Source: Actinocrinis sp035653575
GTDB lineage: Bacteria; Actinomycetota; Actinomycetes; Streptomycetales; Catenulisporaceae
Assembly (NCBI RefSeq): GCF_035653575.1
Contig: NZ_DASRBQ010000170.1
Location: forward strand, 10,123-74,122
Direction: 5' to 3'
DNA: 64,000 nt
In this document: positions 33,408-41,198 of the stretch, in pieces
Numbering within the stretch: the first letter of the stretch is position 1
Layout of the letters: each line of letters begins with the position of its first letter
Notes under the pieces: generated by a model
Database searches by the model: none
Told to the model about the DNA's origin: nothing
Seen by the model: the letters and a program-made list of their open reading frames with translations, nothing else
Translations under genes and position numbers: made by a program

Positions 33408-33437
33408 ACAAGCTACGGCACCACAAGCTACGGCACC
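33408..33437 (-). promoter_or_regulatory. Tandem 15-bp direct repeat upstream of the ABC exporter operon
   Basis: GGTGCCGTAGCTTGT (minus strand) occurs twice back to back (33423-33437 and 33408-33422), 43-72 bases before the TTG start. This is the whole space between the MHYT gene and the exporter operon, so it probably overlaps the promoter and may be an operator. Confidence 0.5.
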
Positions 33438-33454
33438 GCGCCGACAAGCACCGG

Positions 33455-34270
33455 CTAGTTGTTGCGCTCGGCGAGTTTCTGCAGGTCGGCTCGGATCTCG
33501 GCCTGTTCGAGCAGGTCCTGCTCGGTGGCCGCGAGGCCGACCACGAACAGGATGACGACGGTGGTCAGGCTGATCCCGCCGATCAGCGGTTCGAGCAGGG
33601 AGCTGGCGGTCATGCCGGACGCGGTCTGCGCCGGGGCCGAGTCGACGAGCATCGCCGCGATGCCGGTGTAGTGCATCCCGGTCACGGCGACGCCCATGAT
33701 CATGGCCGCGCCGATGGTGGCGAAGACGCCGCGGATATTCATGGCCGCCCACAGCGCCGCGGCGGCCGCGACCACGGCGATCGCCACGGAGGCCAGGACG
33801 ATGAGCGGCCGGTAATGCACGCTGGCCGGCATGCGCATCGCGGAGATGCCTAGATAATGCATGCTGGCCACTCCGATACCGGTGATGAATCCGCCGGTGG
33901 CGAGCGCCGGCAGGCTGGCGCCTCTGGCGACGACGATCGCGAGGCCGATTCCGACGACGACGATCGCGATGAGCATGCTGATGATCGTCGTGGTCAGGTC
34001 GTAAGTGATCTGAATCCCGGTGATGCCGTAACCGAGCATCGCGATGAAATGCATGACCCAGATTCCGGTGCCGCCGATCGACACCGCGGCCAGGATGAGC
34101 CAGCGCCAGCGGATCCAGCCGGTGGTGGCGCGGGCCCGGGACATGGCGGACAGGCCGAGCGCCGAGCCGACGCAGGACATAGTGTAGGCGAGCAGAGGCG
34201 TACTCGGTCCGTTGATGTGACCGTTCATTTGCATTGCGTGCACGGAAGCCGGAAATGCGGTCGCCAACAT
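33455..34270 (-). CDS. MHYT-domain integral membrane sensor protein
   Basis: 271 residues with seven predicted transmembrane segments. The three MHYT signatures are seen as WVMHFIAM, SMHYLGISAM and GMHYTGIAAM; the Met/His pairs are proposed to bind copper or sense O2, CO or NO. Unlike classical members it has no GGDEF/EAL or kinase output domain; it ends in a short cytoplasmic helix (LLEQAEIRADLQKLAERNN). Stand-alone MHYT proteins are common in actinobacteria. ATG 34270 has GGGGGAG at about 5 bases. Confidence 0.9.
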   Translation of the reverse strand: MLATAFPASVHAMQMNGHINGPSTPLLAYTMSCVGSALGLSAMSRARATTGWIRWRWLILAAVSIGGTGIWVMHFIAMLGYGITGIQITYDLTTTIISMLIAIVVVGIGLAIVVARGASLPALATGGFITGIGVASMHYLGISAMRMPASVHYRPLIVLASVAIAVVAAAAALWAAMNIRGVFATIGAAMIMGVAVTGMHYTGIAAMLVDSAPAQTASGMTASSLLEPLIGGISLTTVVILFVVGLAATEQDLLEQAEIRADLQKLAERNN

Positions 34271-34424
34271 GCTGTCTCCCCCCTTTTTCAGGGATCGCAG
34301 CCTACCCGGTTTAGCGAGATCAATTCAAGAGACTGATGAAATCGTCGGAGAATGTTCAGTTTGACGAAAAGCGTTACACAGCAAGGGAAACCCGTGTTCG
34401 ATAAGCCGAATGCGCCGCGTTGGT

Positions 34425-35303
34425 TCACGCGTGCGCGATGAGCAGGATGCCGGTCACGACGCCGAGGGAGGCGAGCAGCCGAGTACCGCCGAAGCGCTCC
34501 CGGAACAGGACGGTCCCGATCACGCAGCCGATCAGGATCGAGGTCTCGCGCAGGGTCGCTACGCCGGCAAGGGTGCCGCGCGTCTGTGCCCACAACACCA
34601 GGCTGTACGCGGTCATCGCGACCACTCCGCCGAGCAGGCCGCGGCGCACGTCGGCGTGGAAGATCCGGGGAAAGCGGCCACGCCGCAGCGCCGCCGCGAT
34701 CAGCACGACGCCGATGCCCTGGCCGAGGAAAGTCCACCCCACGTATCCGAGCACTGACCCGGAGCGTCGCACGCCGAGCCCGTCGACGATGGTGTACGCC
34801 GCGATCGTGCAGCCGGTGGCGACCGCGGCGCAGACGGCGGCCAGGTCCTCGCGCCGCGGCAGCCCTTCGGCGAAAGACAGCACGAGCAGTCCTGCGCACA
34901 CCACGGCGACGCCGAACAATTGAGCCCAGGAGGCGCGCTGGCCGAGCACGAGCGTGGCGAACAACGCTACGAGCAGCGGCGAGGTGCCGCGGGCGAGCGG
35001 ATACGTCCTGCTGAAGTCGCCGTAGCGATATGCGAGCACCAAGCCGTACGAGTACGCCGTCTCCAGCACTATCGAAGCCGCGATGAAGGGCCACGCGGCG
35101 CGGGCCGGCGCGGAAGCGAGCAGCAGCAAAGGCAGCGCGCAGCCGATGGAGGCGAGGCCCATCAAGGTGATCGTCGCCACGCGGTCCCGAGCCGAGTGCG
35201 TGAGAGCGTTCCAGGATGCGTGTAAGAGGGCTGACCCGAGGACCACGGCGAGCACGACAGCGCCGCCGGTGGCGGAGGGGGCGGCTGCCATCGCGAGCGT
35301 CAT
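34425..35303 (-). CDS. EamA/DMT-superfamily transporter
   Basis: 292 residues with ten hydrophobic segments in two five-helix EamA repeats. Features are ALLHASWNALTH at the N-terminus, SRTYPLARGTSPLLVALFATLVLGQ in repeat 1 and ATLRETSILIGCVIGTVLFRERF in repeat 2. It likely exports a metabolite or amino acid. ATG 35303 is taken where similarity begins; no clear ribosome site is visible, and a second ATG is at 35291. The 154-base gap to the MHYT gene shows nothing defined. Confidence 0.88.
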   Translation of the reverse strand: MTLAMAAAPSATGGAVVLAVVLGSALLHASWNALTHSARDRVATITLMGLASIGCALPLLLLASAPARAAWPFIAASIVLETAYSYGLVLAYRYGDFSRTYPLARGTSPLLVALFATLVLGQRASWAQLFGVAVVCAGLLVLSFAEGLPRREDLAAVCAAVATGCTIAAYTIVDGLGVRRSGSVLGYVGWTFLGQGIGVVLIAAALRRGRFPRIFHADVRRGLLGGVVAMTAYSLVLWAQTRGTLAGVATLRETSILIGCVIGTVLFRERFGGTRLLASLGVVTGILLIAHA

Positions 35304-35424
35304 AAGCGCACCATAGCCCAGGCTATTACCGCGCAAGAGGGGTTTGCGCTCGGCGGGTGATCCGATGACGGACGCGAACGATGAAGCGGCGCCTCGCGGG
35401 AGCGGACGACGTAGGCTGCCCTGC

Positions 35425-35853
35425 ATGGCGACCGAAGTGCTCCCCGACTCCTCCACCCCCTTCGGCAAGCGCGTGCGTGAACGGCTCGCCGAGGAGATCG
35501 TGCTGTGGCTGACCACGGTCGGCGCGGATGGCACTCCGCAGCCCAACCCGGTGTGGTTCCTGTGGGAGGGCGAGGACACGATCCTGATCTACAACCGCGC
35601 GGACGCGAACCGCCTCACCCATCTCAGAACCCGTCCTCGGGTGTCGCTCAACTTCGACGGCAACGGCCGCGGCGGCGAGATCGTCGTGTTCACCGGCGAC
35701 GCCGAGGTGCTTGAGGACTTTCCGCTCGCGCACGAGCACCAGCCCTACATGGAGAAGTACGCCGCGGACATACGGCGGGTGTCCGGTGACGCGGAGGCCT
35801 TCGCGCGTAGGTACCCGGTCGCGATGCGCATTCGGATCACCCGAGTGCGGTGA
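35425..35853 (+). CDS. PPOX-class (split-barrel) F420- or flavin-dependent oxidoreductase
   Basis: 142 residues, the size of Rv3369-like proteins (TIGR03667 group). The split-barrel pattern is ERLAEEIVLWLTTVGADGTPQPNPVWFLWE followed by ILIYNRADANRLTHLRTRPRVSLNFDG, with the cofactor-binding stretch in between. It probably reduces an enone- or biliverdin-like substrate with F420H2. ATG 35425 matches the family start; ATG 35365 upstream in frame is possible. The stop overlaps the GTG of the next gene. Confidence 0.85.
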   Translation: MATEVLPDSSTPFGKRVRERLAEEIVLWLTTVGADGTPQPNPVWFLWEGEDTILIYNRADANRLTHLRTRPRVSLNFDGNGRGGEIVVFTGDAEVLEDFPLAHEHQPYMEKYAADIRRVSGDAEAFARRYPVAMRIRITRVR

Positions 35854-36377
35854 GCGGCGTGGAAGGTGACGACCGGCCGCGGCAGCCGTATCGCGAGCAA
35901 GTGAGGACGCTCGCCGACCTCGCGGCGCAGGCCGCCTCGCTGCAACCTGGCGCGGACGCCGCGATCGCACAATGCGGCGGGGCGTGGCCGGTGCCCGACG
36001 CCGCCGCCCTCGAGCTCGGCCGGCTCTCGCGTTGCTACTCGCTGCTCTACGAGCAGCTGCTCCGCTTGGAGATCGACCGGGAGCTGACCGAGCGGCGCAA
36101 TGAGCTGCGCAGCCTGCTCGCCTATCACCTGCACATGCTGCGCGATGCCGGCGACCTGGCTTTTTCCGGGCGGCACGACGAGCGCACGGAACCGTTCCGC
36201 AGGGAGCTCGCGGAGGGGCTCGGTTCGTACGCGACGCGGCTGCTGCACCTTGCGGCCGAGCTGCGCAAGAGCGCCTCGCTCGCCGCGGATCAGCCGGCTG
36301 ATTTCGCCGGGTCTTCGCGCGGCGAGTTCGAGCTCGATGATGTGTATTTGCAAGGTGACGGGCCGCAGGACGAATAG
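35850..36377 (+). CDS. Helical protein of unknown function, coupled to the PPOX gene
   Basis: 175 residues, mostly alpha-helical, no signal peptide. It has LSRCYSLLYEQLLRLEIDRELTERRNELRSLLAYHLHMLRDAGDLAF in the middle and an acidic C-terminus (EFELDDVYLQGDGPQDE). GTG 35850 overlaps the preceding stop (GTGA), which implies translational coupling and related function. The family was not recognised. Confidence 0.65.
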   Translation: MSGVEGDDRPRQPYREQVRTLADLAAQAASLQPGADAAIAQCGGAWPVPDAAALELGRLSRCYSLLYEQLLRLEIDRELTERRNELRSLLAYHLHMLRDAGDLAFSGRHDERTEPFRRELAEGLGSYATRLLHLAAELRKSASLAADQPADFAGSSRGEFELDDVYLQGDGPQDE

Positions 36378-36409
36378 CCGGAGGCGGGGCCGGGGCAGAC
36401 GGCTCGTCG

Positions 36410-36434
36410 CTAGTGTCCTGAGTCAGGACACTAG
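36410..36434. terminator. Perfect 12-bp inverted repeat between convergent genes
   Basis: CTAGTGTCCTGA (36410-36421), centre G, TCAGGACACTAG (36423-36434). It overlaps the stop codon of the P-type ATPase gene (36431-36433) and lies 33 bases after the other gene's stop. With a one-base centre, the RNA hairpin needs some unpaired bases; a bidirectional terminator or protein site is possible. Confidence 0.7.
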
Positions 36435-38908
36435 TCGCCGCTGCCTGGCGCTGGCATGCGCGCGATCCGCCGCGCGTCGAGGCGCCAGACCACTTCCAGC
36501 GCCACCGCCGCGCACCCGGCCACGGCGAGCGCCGTGAGGGTCTGCTGCCAGCCGCCGAAGTGCAGGTCGAAGACGCGCCGGCCGACGGGCAGCAGCGCGA
36601 CCAGCACGAACCCGCCGGCCATCACGCCGATCAGCGCCGTCTTCCACCACGCCAGCGGCCGCGCCACCAGGGCCAGCACCCAGATGCCCACCACGAACAG
36701 GGTGACCATCGCGCTGGTCTGCTCCACGGCCAGCCGCGCGCCCGGCTCGAGCCGCGCCAGGTAGTAGGAGATGAACGAGGCCGCGCCGGCGATCAATCCG
36801 GCCGGGATCGCGAAGCGCAGCACCCTGGCCACGAACCCGGATCGGGCCCGGCTCAGATTGGGCGCGAGGGCGAGGAAGAAGGCCGGCGTCCCGATCGTCA
36901 GTGTGCTGATGAGGGTGGTGTGCCGCGGCAGGAACGGGTACGGCAGCCGCGCCACGCCGACCAGCACCACCATCAGGAAGGACTCGAAGGACTTCACCAG
37001 GAACAGGTTCGAGACCCGCTCGATGTTGCCGACCACGCGCCTGCCCTCGGCGACCACCGAGGGCAGCGTCGCGAAGCGCTCGTCGAGCAGCACGATCTGC
37101 GCCACCGCGCGCGCCGCTCCCGAACCGGAGCCCATGGCGACCCCGATGTCAGCGCTCTTGAGCGCCAGCACGTCGTTGACGCCGTCACCGGTCATCGCGA
37201 CCGTGTGGCCGCGGGACTGCAGCGCGGCCACCATCCGCTGCTTCTGCCGCGGGGTGACCCGGCCGAAGACCGAGTTGGCCTCGACCGCCGCGGCCAGCGC
37301 TTCGGGGTCGTCCGGCAGGTCGCGCGCGTCGACCGGGTGCTCAGCGCCCGGCAGGCCGAGCGCGCCGGCCACCGCGCCGACCGAGACCGCGTTGTCACCG
37401 GAGATGACCTTGAGCGCGACCGACTGGCGGGCGAAGTACTCGAGCGTCGGCGCGGCGTCATCGCGGATCCGCTGCGCCAGCGTCACCAGCGCGACCGGCC
37501 TGACCTCGGCGCGGTCCAGGTCGGCGGACCCGTCGGCGGGCAGCGGGCCGGGGTACGCGGCGAGCATCAGGACACGCAGTCCGCTCGCGCCGAGCCGTTC
37601 GGCCTCCGCCGCGGCCCCGGTGCCGGGGCCGAGCACGTCCGGCGCGCCGAAGAGCCACGTGCCGCGGCCGTCCGCGAAGGCCACGCCGCTCCACTTGCGG
37701 GCCGAGGAGAAGGCCGCGACCGCCTGCGGCCGCCATCCACCGGGATCGGGGCAGGCCTCGATGACCGCGGCCATCGTGGCGTTCGGCCGTTCCTCGGCGG
37801 CTCCGAGCGCACCGAGGACACGGCGCACGTCCGGCTCGCTCGCGCCGGAGTCCAGTACCTTGACCTCGGCGAGCCGCATGCCGCCCTCGGTGAGCGTCCC
37901 GGTCTTGTCCAGGCACACCACGTCTACCCGCGCCAGCCCTTCGATCGCGGGCAATTCCTGCACGAGGCACTGCCGCCGCCCGAGCCGCACGACGCCGACC
38001 GCGAAAGCGACCGAGGTCAGCAGCACCAGCCCTTCCGGCACCATCGGCACGATCCCGGCGACCGTCCGGCTGATCCCGTCGCGGCTGAACCCTCCGGCCA
38101 CGCCGGCTTGGACGACCACTTGCAGCGCGGCGGCCGGGATGAGCAGGTAGGTGAGGTAGCGCAGGATCCGGTTGATGCCGTCACGCAGCTGGGAGCGCAC
38201 GAGCGTGAACTGCTGCGCCTCGGCCGCCAGCTTCGCCGCGTGTGCGTCCGGGCCGACCCTGGTGGCGAGCATCGTGCCGGAGCCGGCGACGACGAACGAG
38301 CCAGAAAGTAGTTGATTGGCGCCGTGTAGTTGATTGGCGCCGTGCAGTTGATTGGCGCTGTGCAGTTGGCTGGTATCGCGCTCTGCGTCGCCGGGGCGCT
38401 TGGTCACCGGATCGGCCTCGCCGGTCAGCAGCGACTCGTCGACCTCGAGCGCCTCGGCCTCCAGGACGATCCCGTCCACCGGGATCTTGTCCCCGGCCGC
38501 GAGCAGCACGAGATCGTCCTGCACCAACTCGGATGCGGCCACCTGGATCTCGGCGCCGTCCCTGCGCACGCGCGGCCGGGCCTCGCCGACGATGGCCAGC
38601 GAGTCCAGGGTGCGTTTGGCCCGCCACTCCTGCACGATGCCGATCGCCGCGTTGAACACGATCACGAAGCCGAACAGCGCGTCCTGGATCGGCGCGACCA
38701 CGAGCATGATCGCGAACAGGGCGCCGATCAGCCCGTTGAACCAGGTCAGCACGTTCGCGCGGAGGATCGCGGCGAGCGAGCGGCTGGAGCGGACCGGGAC
38801 CTCGTTGCCGCGGCCGTCCGCGATCCGCTCGGCGACCTGCGCCGCGGTCAGGCCGCCGGGCTCGGTCAGCAGCGCGGGGTTCTCGGGAAGCAGCGGCTCG
38901 ATGCTCAT
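36431..38908 (-). CDS. Cation-transporting P-type ATPase (CtpE-like)
   Basis: 825 residues. Actuator motif TGEAD (162-166), PEGL in M4 (291-294), phosphorylation site DKTGTLT (Asp334) and hinge MTGDGVNDVLALK near 575 are present. It lacks N-terminal metal-binding CxxC and the CPC motif, so it is not a heavy-metal type. The order and length fit mycobacterial CtpE-type (P2/P-type, Ca2+-linked) pumps. GTG/ATG context: ATG 38908. A three-fold repeat of ANQLHG (residues about 180-200) interrupts the actuator domain just after TKRPGDAE and before LSGSFVVAGSG, where homologues have a short loop. Confidence 0.9.
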   Translation of the reverse strand: MSIEPLLPENPALLTEPGGLTAAQVAERIADGRGNEVPVRSSRSLAAILRANVLTWFNGLIGALFAIMLVVAPIQDALFGFVIVFNAAIGIVQEWRAKRTLDSLAIVGEARPRVRRDGAEIQVAASELVQDDLVLLAAGDKIPVDGIVLEAEALEVDESLLTGEADPVTKRPGDAERDTSQLHSANQLHGANQLHGANQLLSGSFVVAGSGTMLATRVGPDAHAAKLAAEAQQFTLVRSQLRDGINRILRYLTYLLIPAAALQVVVQAGVAGGFSRDGISRTVAGIVPMVPEGLVLLTSVAFAVGVVRLGRRQCLVQELPAIEGLARVDVVCLDKTGTLTEGGMRLAEVKVLDSGASEPDVRRVLGALGAAEERPNATMAAVIEACPDPGGWRPQAVAAFSSARKWSGVAFADGRGTWLFGAPDVLGPGTGAAAEAERLGASGLRVLMLAAYPGPLPADGSADLDRAEVRPVALVTLAQRIRDDAAPTLEYFARQSVALKVISGDNAVSVGAVAGALGLPGAEHPVDARDLPDDPEALAAAVEANSVFGRVTPRQKQRMVAALQSRGHTVAMTGDGVNDVLALKSADIGVAMGSGSGAARAVAQIVLLDERFATLPSVVAEGRRVVGNIERVSNLFLVKSFESFLMVVLVGVARLPYPFLPRHTTLISTLTIGTPAFFLALAPNLSRARSGFVARVLRFAIPAGLIAGAASFISYYLARLEPGARLAVEQTSAMVTLFVVGIWVLALVARPLAWWKTALIGVMAGGFVLVALLPVGRRVFDLHFGGWQQTLTALAVAGCAAVALEVVWRLDARRIARMPAPGSGD
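38311..38364 (-). repeat. Three 18-bp in-frame repeats inside the P-type ATPase gene
   Basis: GTTGATTGGCGCCGTGTA, with one or two changes, repeats at 38311, 38329 and 38347, followed by a diverged fourth unit at 38365. It encodes ANQLHG repeats in the actuator-domain loop. The frame is maintained. Confidence 0.92.
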
Positions 38909-39052
38909 GAGCGGGGGACTCGGAGTGAGCTCGTCGCGGTCGCCATATCCAGACCCTAACCGGGCGCGGCGACGCAGGGCGGGTCGAGCTCAACCGCAGG
39001 TAACCGGCACCGCGACTTATCGCTCATTCGGAGCAGCCAGCCGAGCGCCGGG

Positions 39053-39088
39053 CCCGGGGCCGCCCGCGGCTGAGCGGACGGCCCCGGG
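39053..39088 (-). terminator. Terminator-like hairpin after the GH30 gene
   Basis: CCCGGGGCCG (39053-39062) pairs perfectly with CGGCCCCGGG (39079-39088) around a 16-base loop, 12 bases beyond the stop of the GH30 gene on the minus strand. Confidence 0.7.
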
Positions 39089-39099
39089 GTGTCAGCGGA

Positions 39100-41016
39100 T
39101 CAGCCCTGCGACCAGAGCTGGTTGCCTCCGCCGTTGCAGGTCCACAGGTCGACCAGCGAACCCGAGGCGGTCTTCTGGCCGATGACGTCGAGGCAGAGCC
39201 CGGATTCGCTGTTGGTCAGCGACCCATCGGGATGCAGCTCCCAGCGTTGGTTGCTGCCGCCGTTGCAGGTGTAGATGTCGACGATCGTGCCGGCGGACTT
39301 GCCCTGCTGGTAGGCGTCGAGGCACTTGTTGCCGTAGACGGTGACCGTGCCGTCGGGCTGCAGCGTGAACTCCTGGTTCGACGCGGCGGAGCAGGTCTCG
39401 ATGTCGACCTGGGTGCCGTTCGTGGTCGAGCTGCCCGGCACCGCGAGGCAGCGGCCGGATTGGGCGCCCACGAGCTCCGATGCGCTCACGCCGCCGCTGC
39501 CGGGCTGACCGGAGCTGCCGAGGACGAAGGTACTCACGCTCTGGGCCGGCAGCGAGGTGCTGATCGTCGAGCCGGAGATCGAGGGCGCACCGATGCTCGC
39601 CACGTTCTCGCTCGCGCTGGTGCGGTAAGCACCCTGCGACGTGATCGTGCCGCTGTTCAGGTTCAGGCTGAACGAGGTGGCCGCGGAGTTGGTGTTGGTG
39701 GCCACGACCGTCCAGGCGTTGTTCGCCCAGAAGGCCAGGGCCTGCACGCCGGAGGGGGCGCCGCTCAGGCCGTATCTGACCGCCCCCGGCCGGACGAATC
39801 TGCTGTACTGCGCGAGGACGTAGAAGCGCTTCGAGATGTAAAAGTTCTGATCGTTGTCGGCGGCGTAGTTCGGGTTGTAGTAGATGAGCCCGTCGTTGTA
39901 GCCGCTGGAGTTGACGCTGGTCGCGCAGGTGGAGCTGGTCGTCGGGTCGCAGCCCATGACCGGGGAGAGGGCGGTCCACCACTGGAACGCGCTGTCGTCG
40001 CCGTACGCGAAGTCGTTGTAGACGATCTTCGCGAGGGCGACGCCGCCGGAGATGGTGGGGTCGTACTGCGCGCCGTAGCCGCCGCCGGTGACCTGGCAGC
40101 AGATCTCGGTGGCCCACTTGGCCTTGCTGTTCACGTCGCCGAGCGCCGCGACCAGCTCCATCTGCGTCGCGCCCGGGAAGTCGTAGGTGTGGTGCGCGAT
40201 CGCCGCGGTGTACGAGGGCGCGTTCGCGTCGGCGAGCCAGGTCGGCGCCTCGGAGAGCAGCTGCGTGGTCTTGCTCGACTCGTCCGCGATCACCTTCGTC
40301 GACAGGCCGGCCGACCGCAGCGCCGAGCCGACCGCGTCGATCGTTCCGGCGCGCTCGGAGGCGGGAACGGCCATTCCCTCCTGGCTGCAGCTCGAGAAGC
40401 TGTTGTCGGGTTCGTTCATCGGGCTGATCTCGTTCAGCGTCACGCCCTGCGCGGCGAAGTGCGAGGCCACGGTGGCGAGGTAGCTGCCGTAGGCGGCCTC
40501 GTCCGCGGCGACCAGGGTGCCGGCGCAGCTCTGGTTGTTGCTGGTGTACTGCTCGGGGGCGCTGTTGACGAAGCCGATCAGGTCGGGCACGCCGTCGGCC
40601 GCGGCCGCCTTGAGGAAGTACTGGCCGGTCGGGTCCTTCGTCCAGTCGTAGGACCCTGACGAGGTCAGGAAGGTGGGCGCGGCCCGCGGACCGCTGGCGA
40701 CGCCCACTCCGCCGCCGCCGATGTTGTACCGGTACTGGCTCAGGTCCAGCCCGGCCGTGGTGAACAGCAGCGAGGCCGCCTTCGCCTGGTTGGCCGCGGA
40801 GAAGTTGGCCAGGTCATTGACCCACCAGGCGCCGGAGGCGCCGAAGCCCGCGACGGTCTGCGCGGGCGCGGTGATCTGGGCGACGGAGGATGCGGCCGGC
40901 GCGAGGCCGGCAGCGGTCTGATTCGGTGCCTCGGGATGGGTCCCGGCGACGAGCGCGAGGGCGGCCAGTCCGGCGAGAACGGTGCGTAAGAGCGACCGCT
41001 CCAAGGATCGGGACAC
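39100..41016 (-). CDS. Secreted GH30-family glycosidase with ricin B-type lectin domain
   Basis: 638 residues. Signal peptide (TVLAGLAALALVAG) then a TIM barrel of GH30 type: TVAGFGASGAWW at the start, acid/base Glu202 in SPMNEPDNSF and nucleophile Glu304 in WATEICCQV. A beta-sandwich follows (VVATNTNSAATSFSLNLNSG), then a C-terminal ricin B-trefoil with NQEF, NQRW and NQLW (QxW-like) repeats, about 505-638. Family members include endo-beta-1,6-galactanases and related enzymes; the subtype is not certain. GTG 41016 has GAGAGGAGA at 6 bases. It is probably under control of the ROK regulator upstream. Confidence 0.9.
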   Translation of the reverse strand: MSRSLERSLLRTVLAGLAALALVAGTHPEAPNQTAAGLAPAASSVAQITAPAQTVAGFGASGAWWVNDLANFSAANQAKAASLLFTTAGLDLSQYRYNIGGGGVGVASGPRAAPTFLTSSGSYDWTKDPTGQYFLKAAAADGVPDLIGFVNSAPEQYTSNNQSCAGTLVAADEAAYGSYLATVASHFAAQGVTLNEISPMNEPDNSFSSCSQEGMAVPASERAGTIDAVGSALRSAGLSTKVIADESSKTTQLLSEAPTWLADANAPSYTAAIAHHTYDFPGATQMELVAALGDVNSKAKWATEICCQVTGGGYGAQYDPTISGGVALAKIVYNDFAYGDDSAFQWWTALSPVMGCDPTTSSTCATSVNSSGYNDGLIYYNPNYAADNDQNFYISKRFYVLAQYSRFVRPGAVRYGLSGAPSGVQALAFWANNAWTVVATNTNSAATSFSLNLNSGTITSQGAYRTSASENVASIGAPSISGSTISTSLPAQSVSTFVLGSSGQPGSGGVSASELVGAQSGRCLAVPGSSTTNGTQVDIETCSAASNQEFTLQPDGTVTVYGNKCLDAYQQGKSAGTIVDIYTCNGGSNQRWELHPDGSLTNSESGLCLDVIGQKTASGSLVDLWTCNGGGNQLWSQG

Positions 41017-41056
41017 TGCTGCTCTCCTCTCTGAGAGCGATGCGTCAGGGCGCGCG

Positions 41057-41076
41057 GACCGGAAAGCTAACCGGTC
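41057..41076 (-). promoter_or_regulatory. Inverted repeat upstream of the GH30 gene
   Basis: GACCGG-N8-CCGGTC (41057-41076) lies 41-60 bases before the GTG start in the 182-base gap between the ROK gene and the GH30 gene. It is an operator candidate for ROK-type or other sugar-responsive control. Confidence 0.4.
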
Positions 41077-41198
41077 GCCACCCCTTCGTCAACCCCATAG
41101 AGAAAGTCGCGAGCAGCACATGGCACGCCGACATCGACGAACACGGACATTCCCACAGCCGGCGGCGCCGCGACGGGCTGCGCGCCGGGCCCGGCGTG

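Noticed and set aside
32259..33752. ABC ATPase start at 33752
   Set aside because: It would run across the MHYT gene; the added sequence is not ABC-like, and TTG 33365 has a perfect ribosome site.
36560..38311. 583-codon plus-strand frame opposite the P-type ATPase
   Set aside because: Shadow of a gene with intact DKTGTLT and GDGVND motifs.
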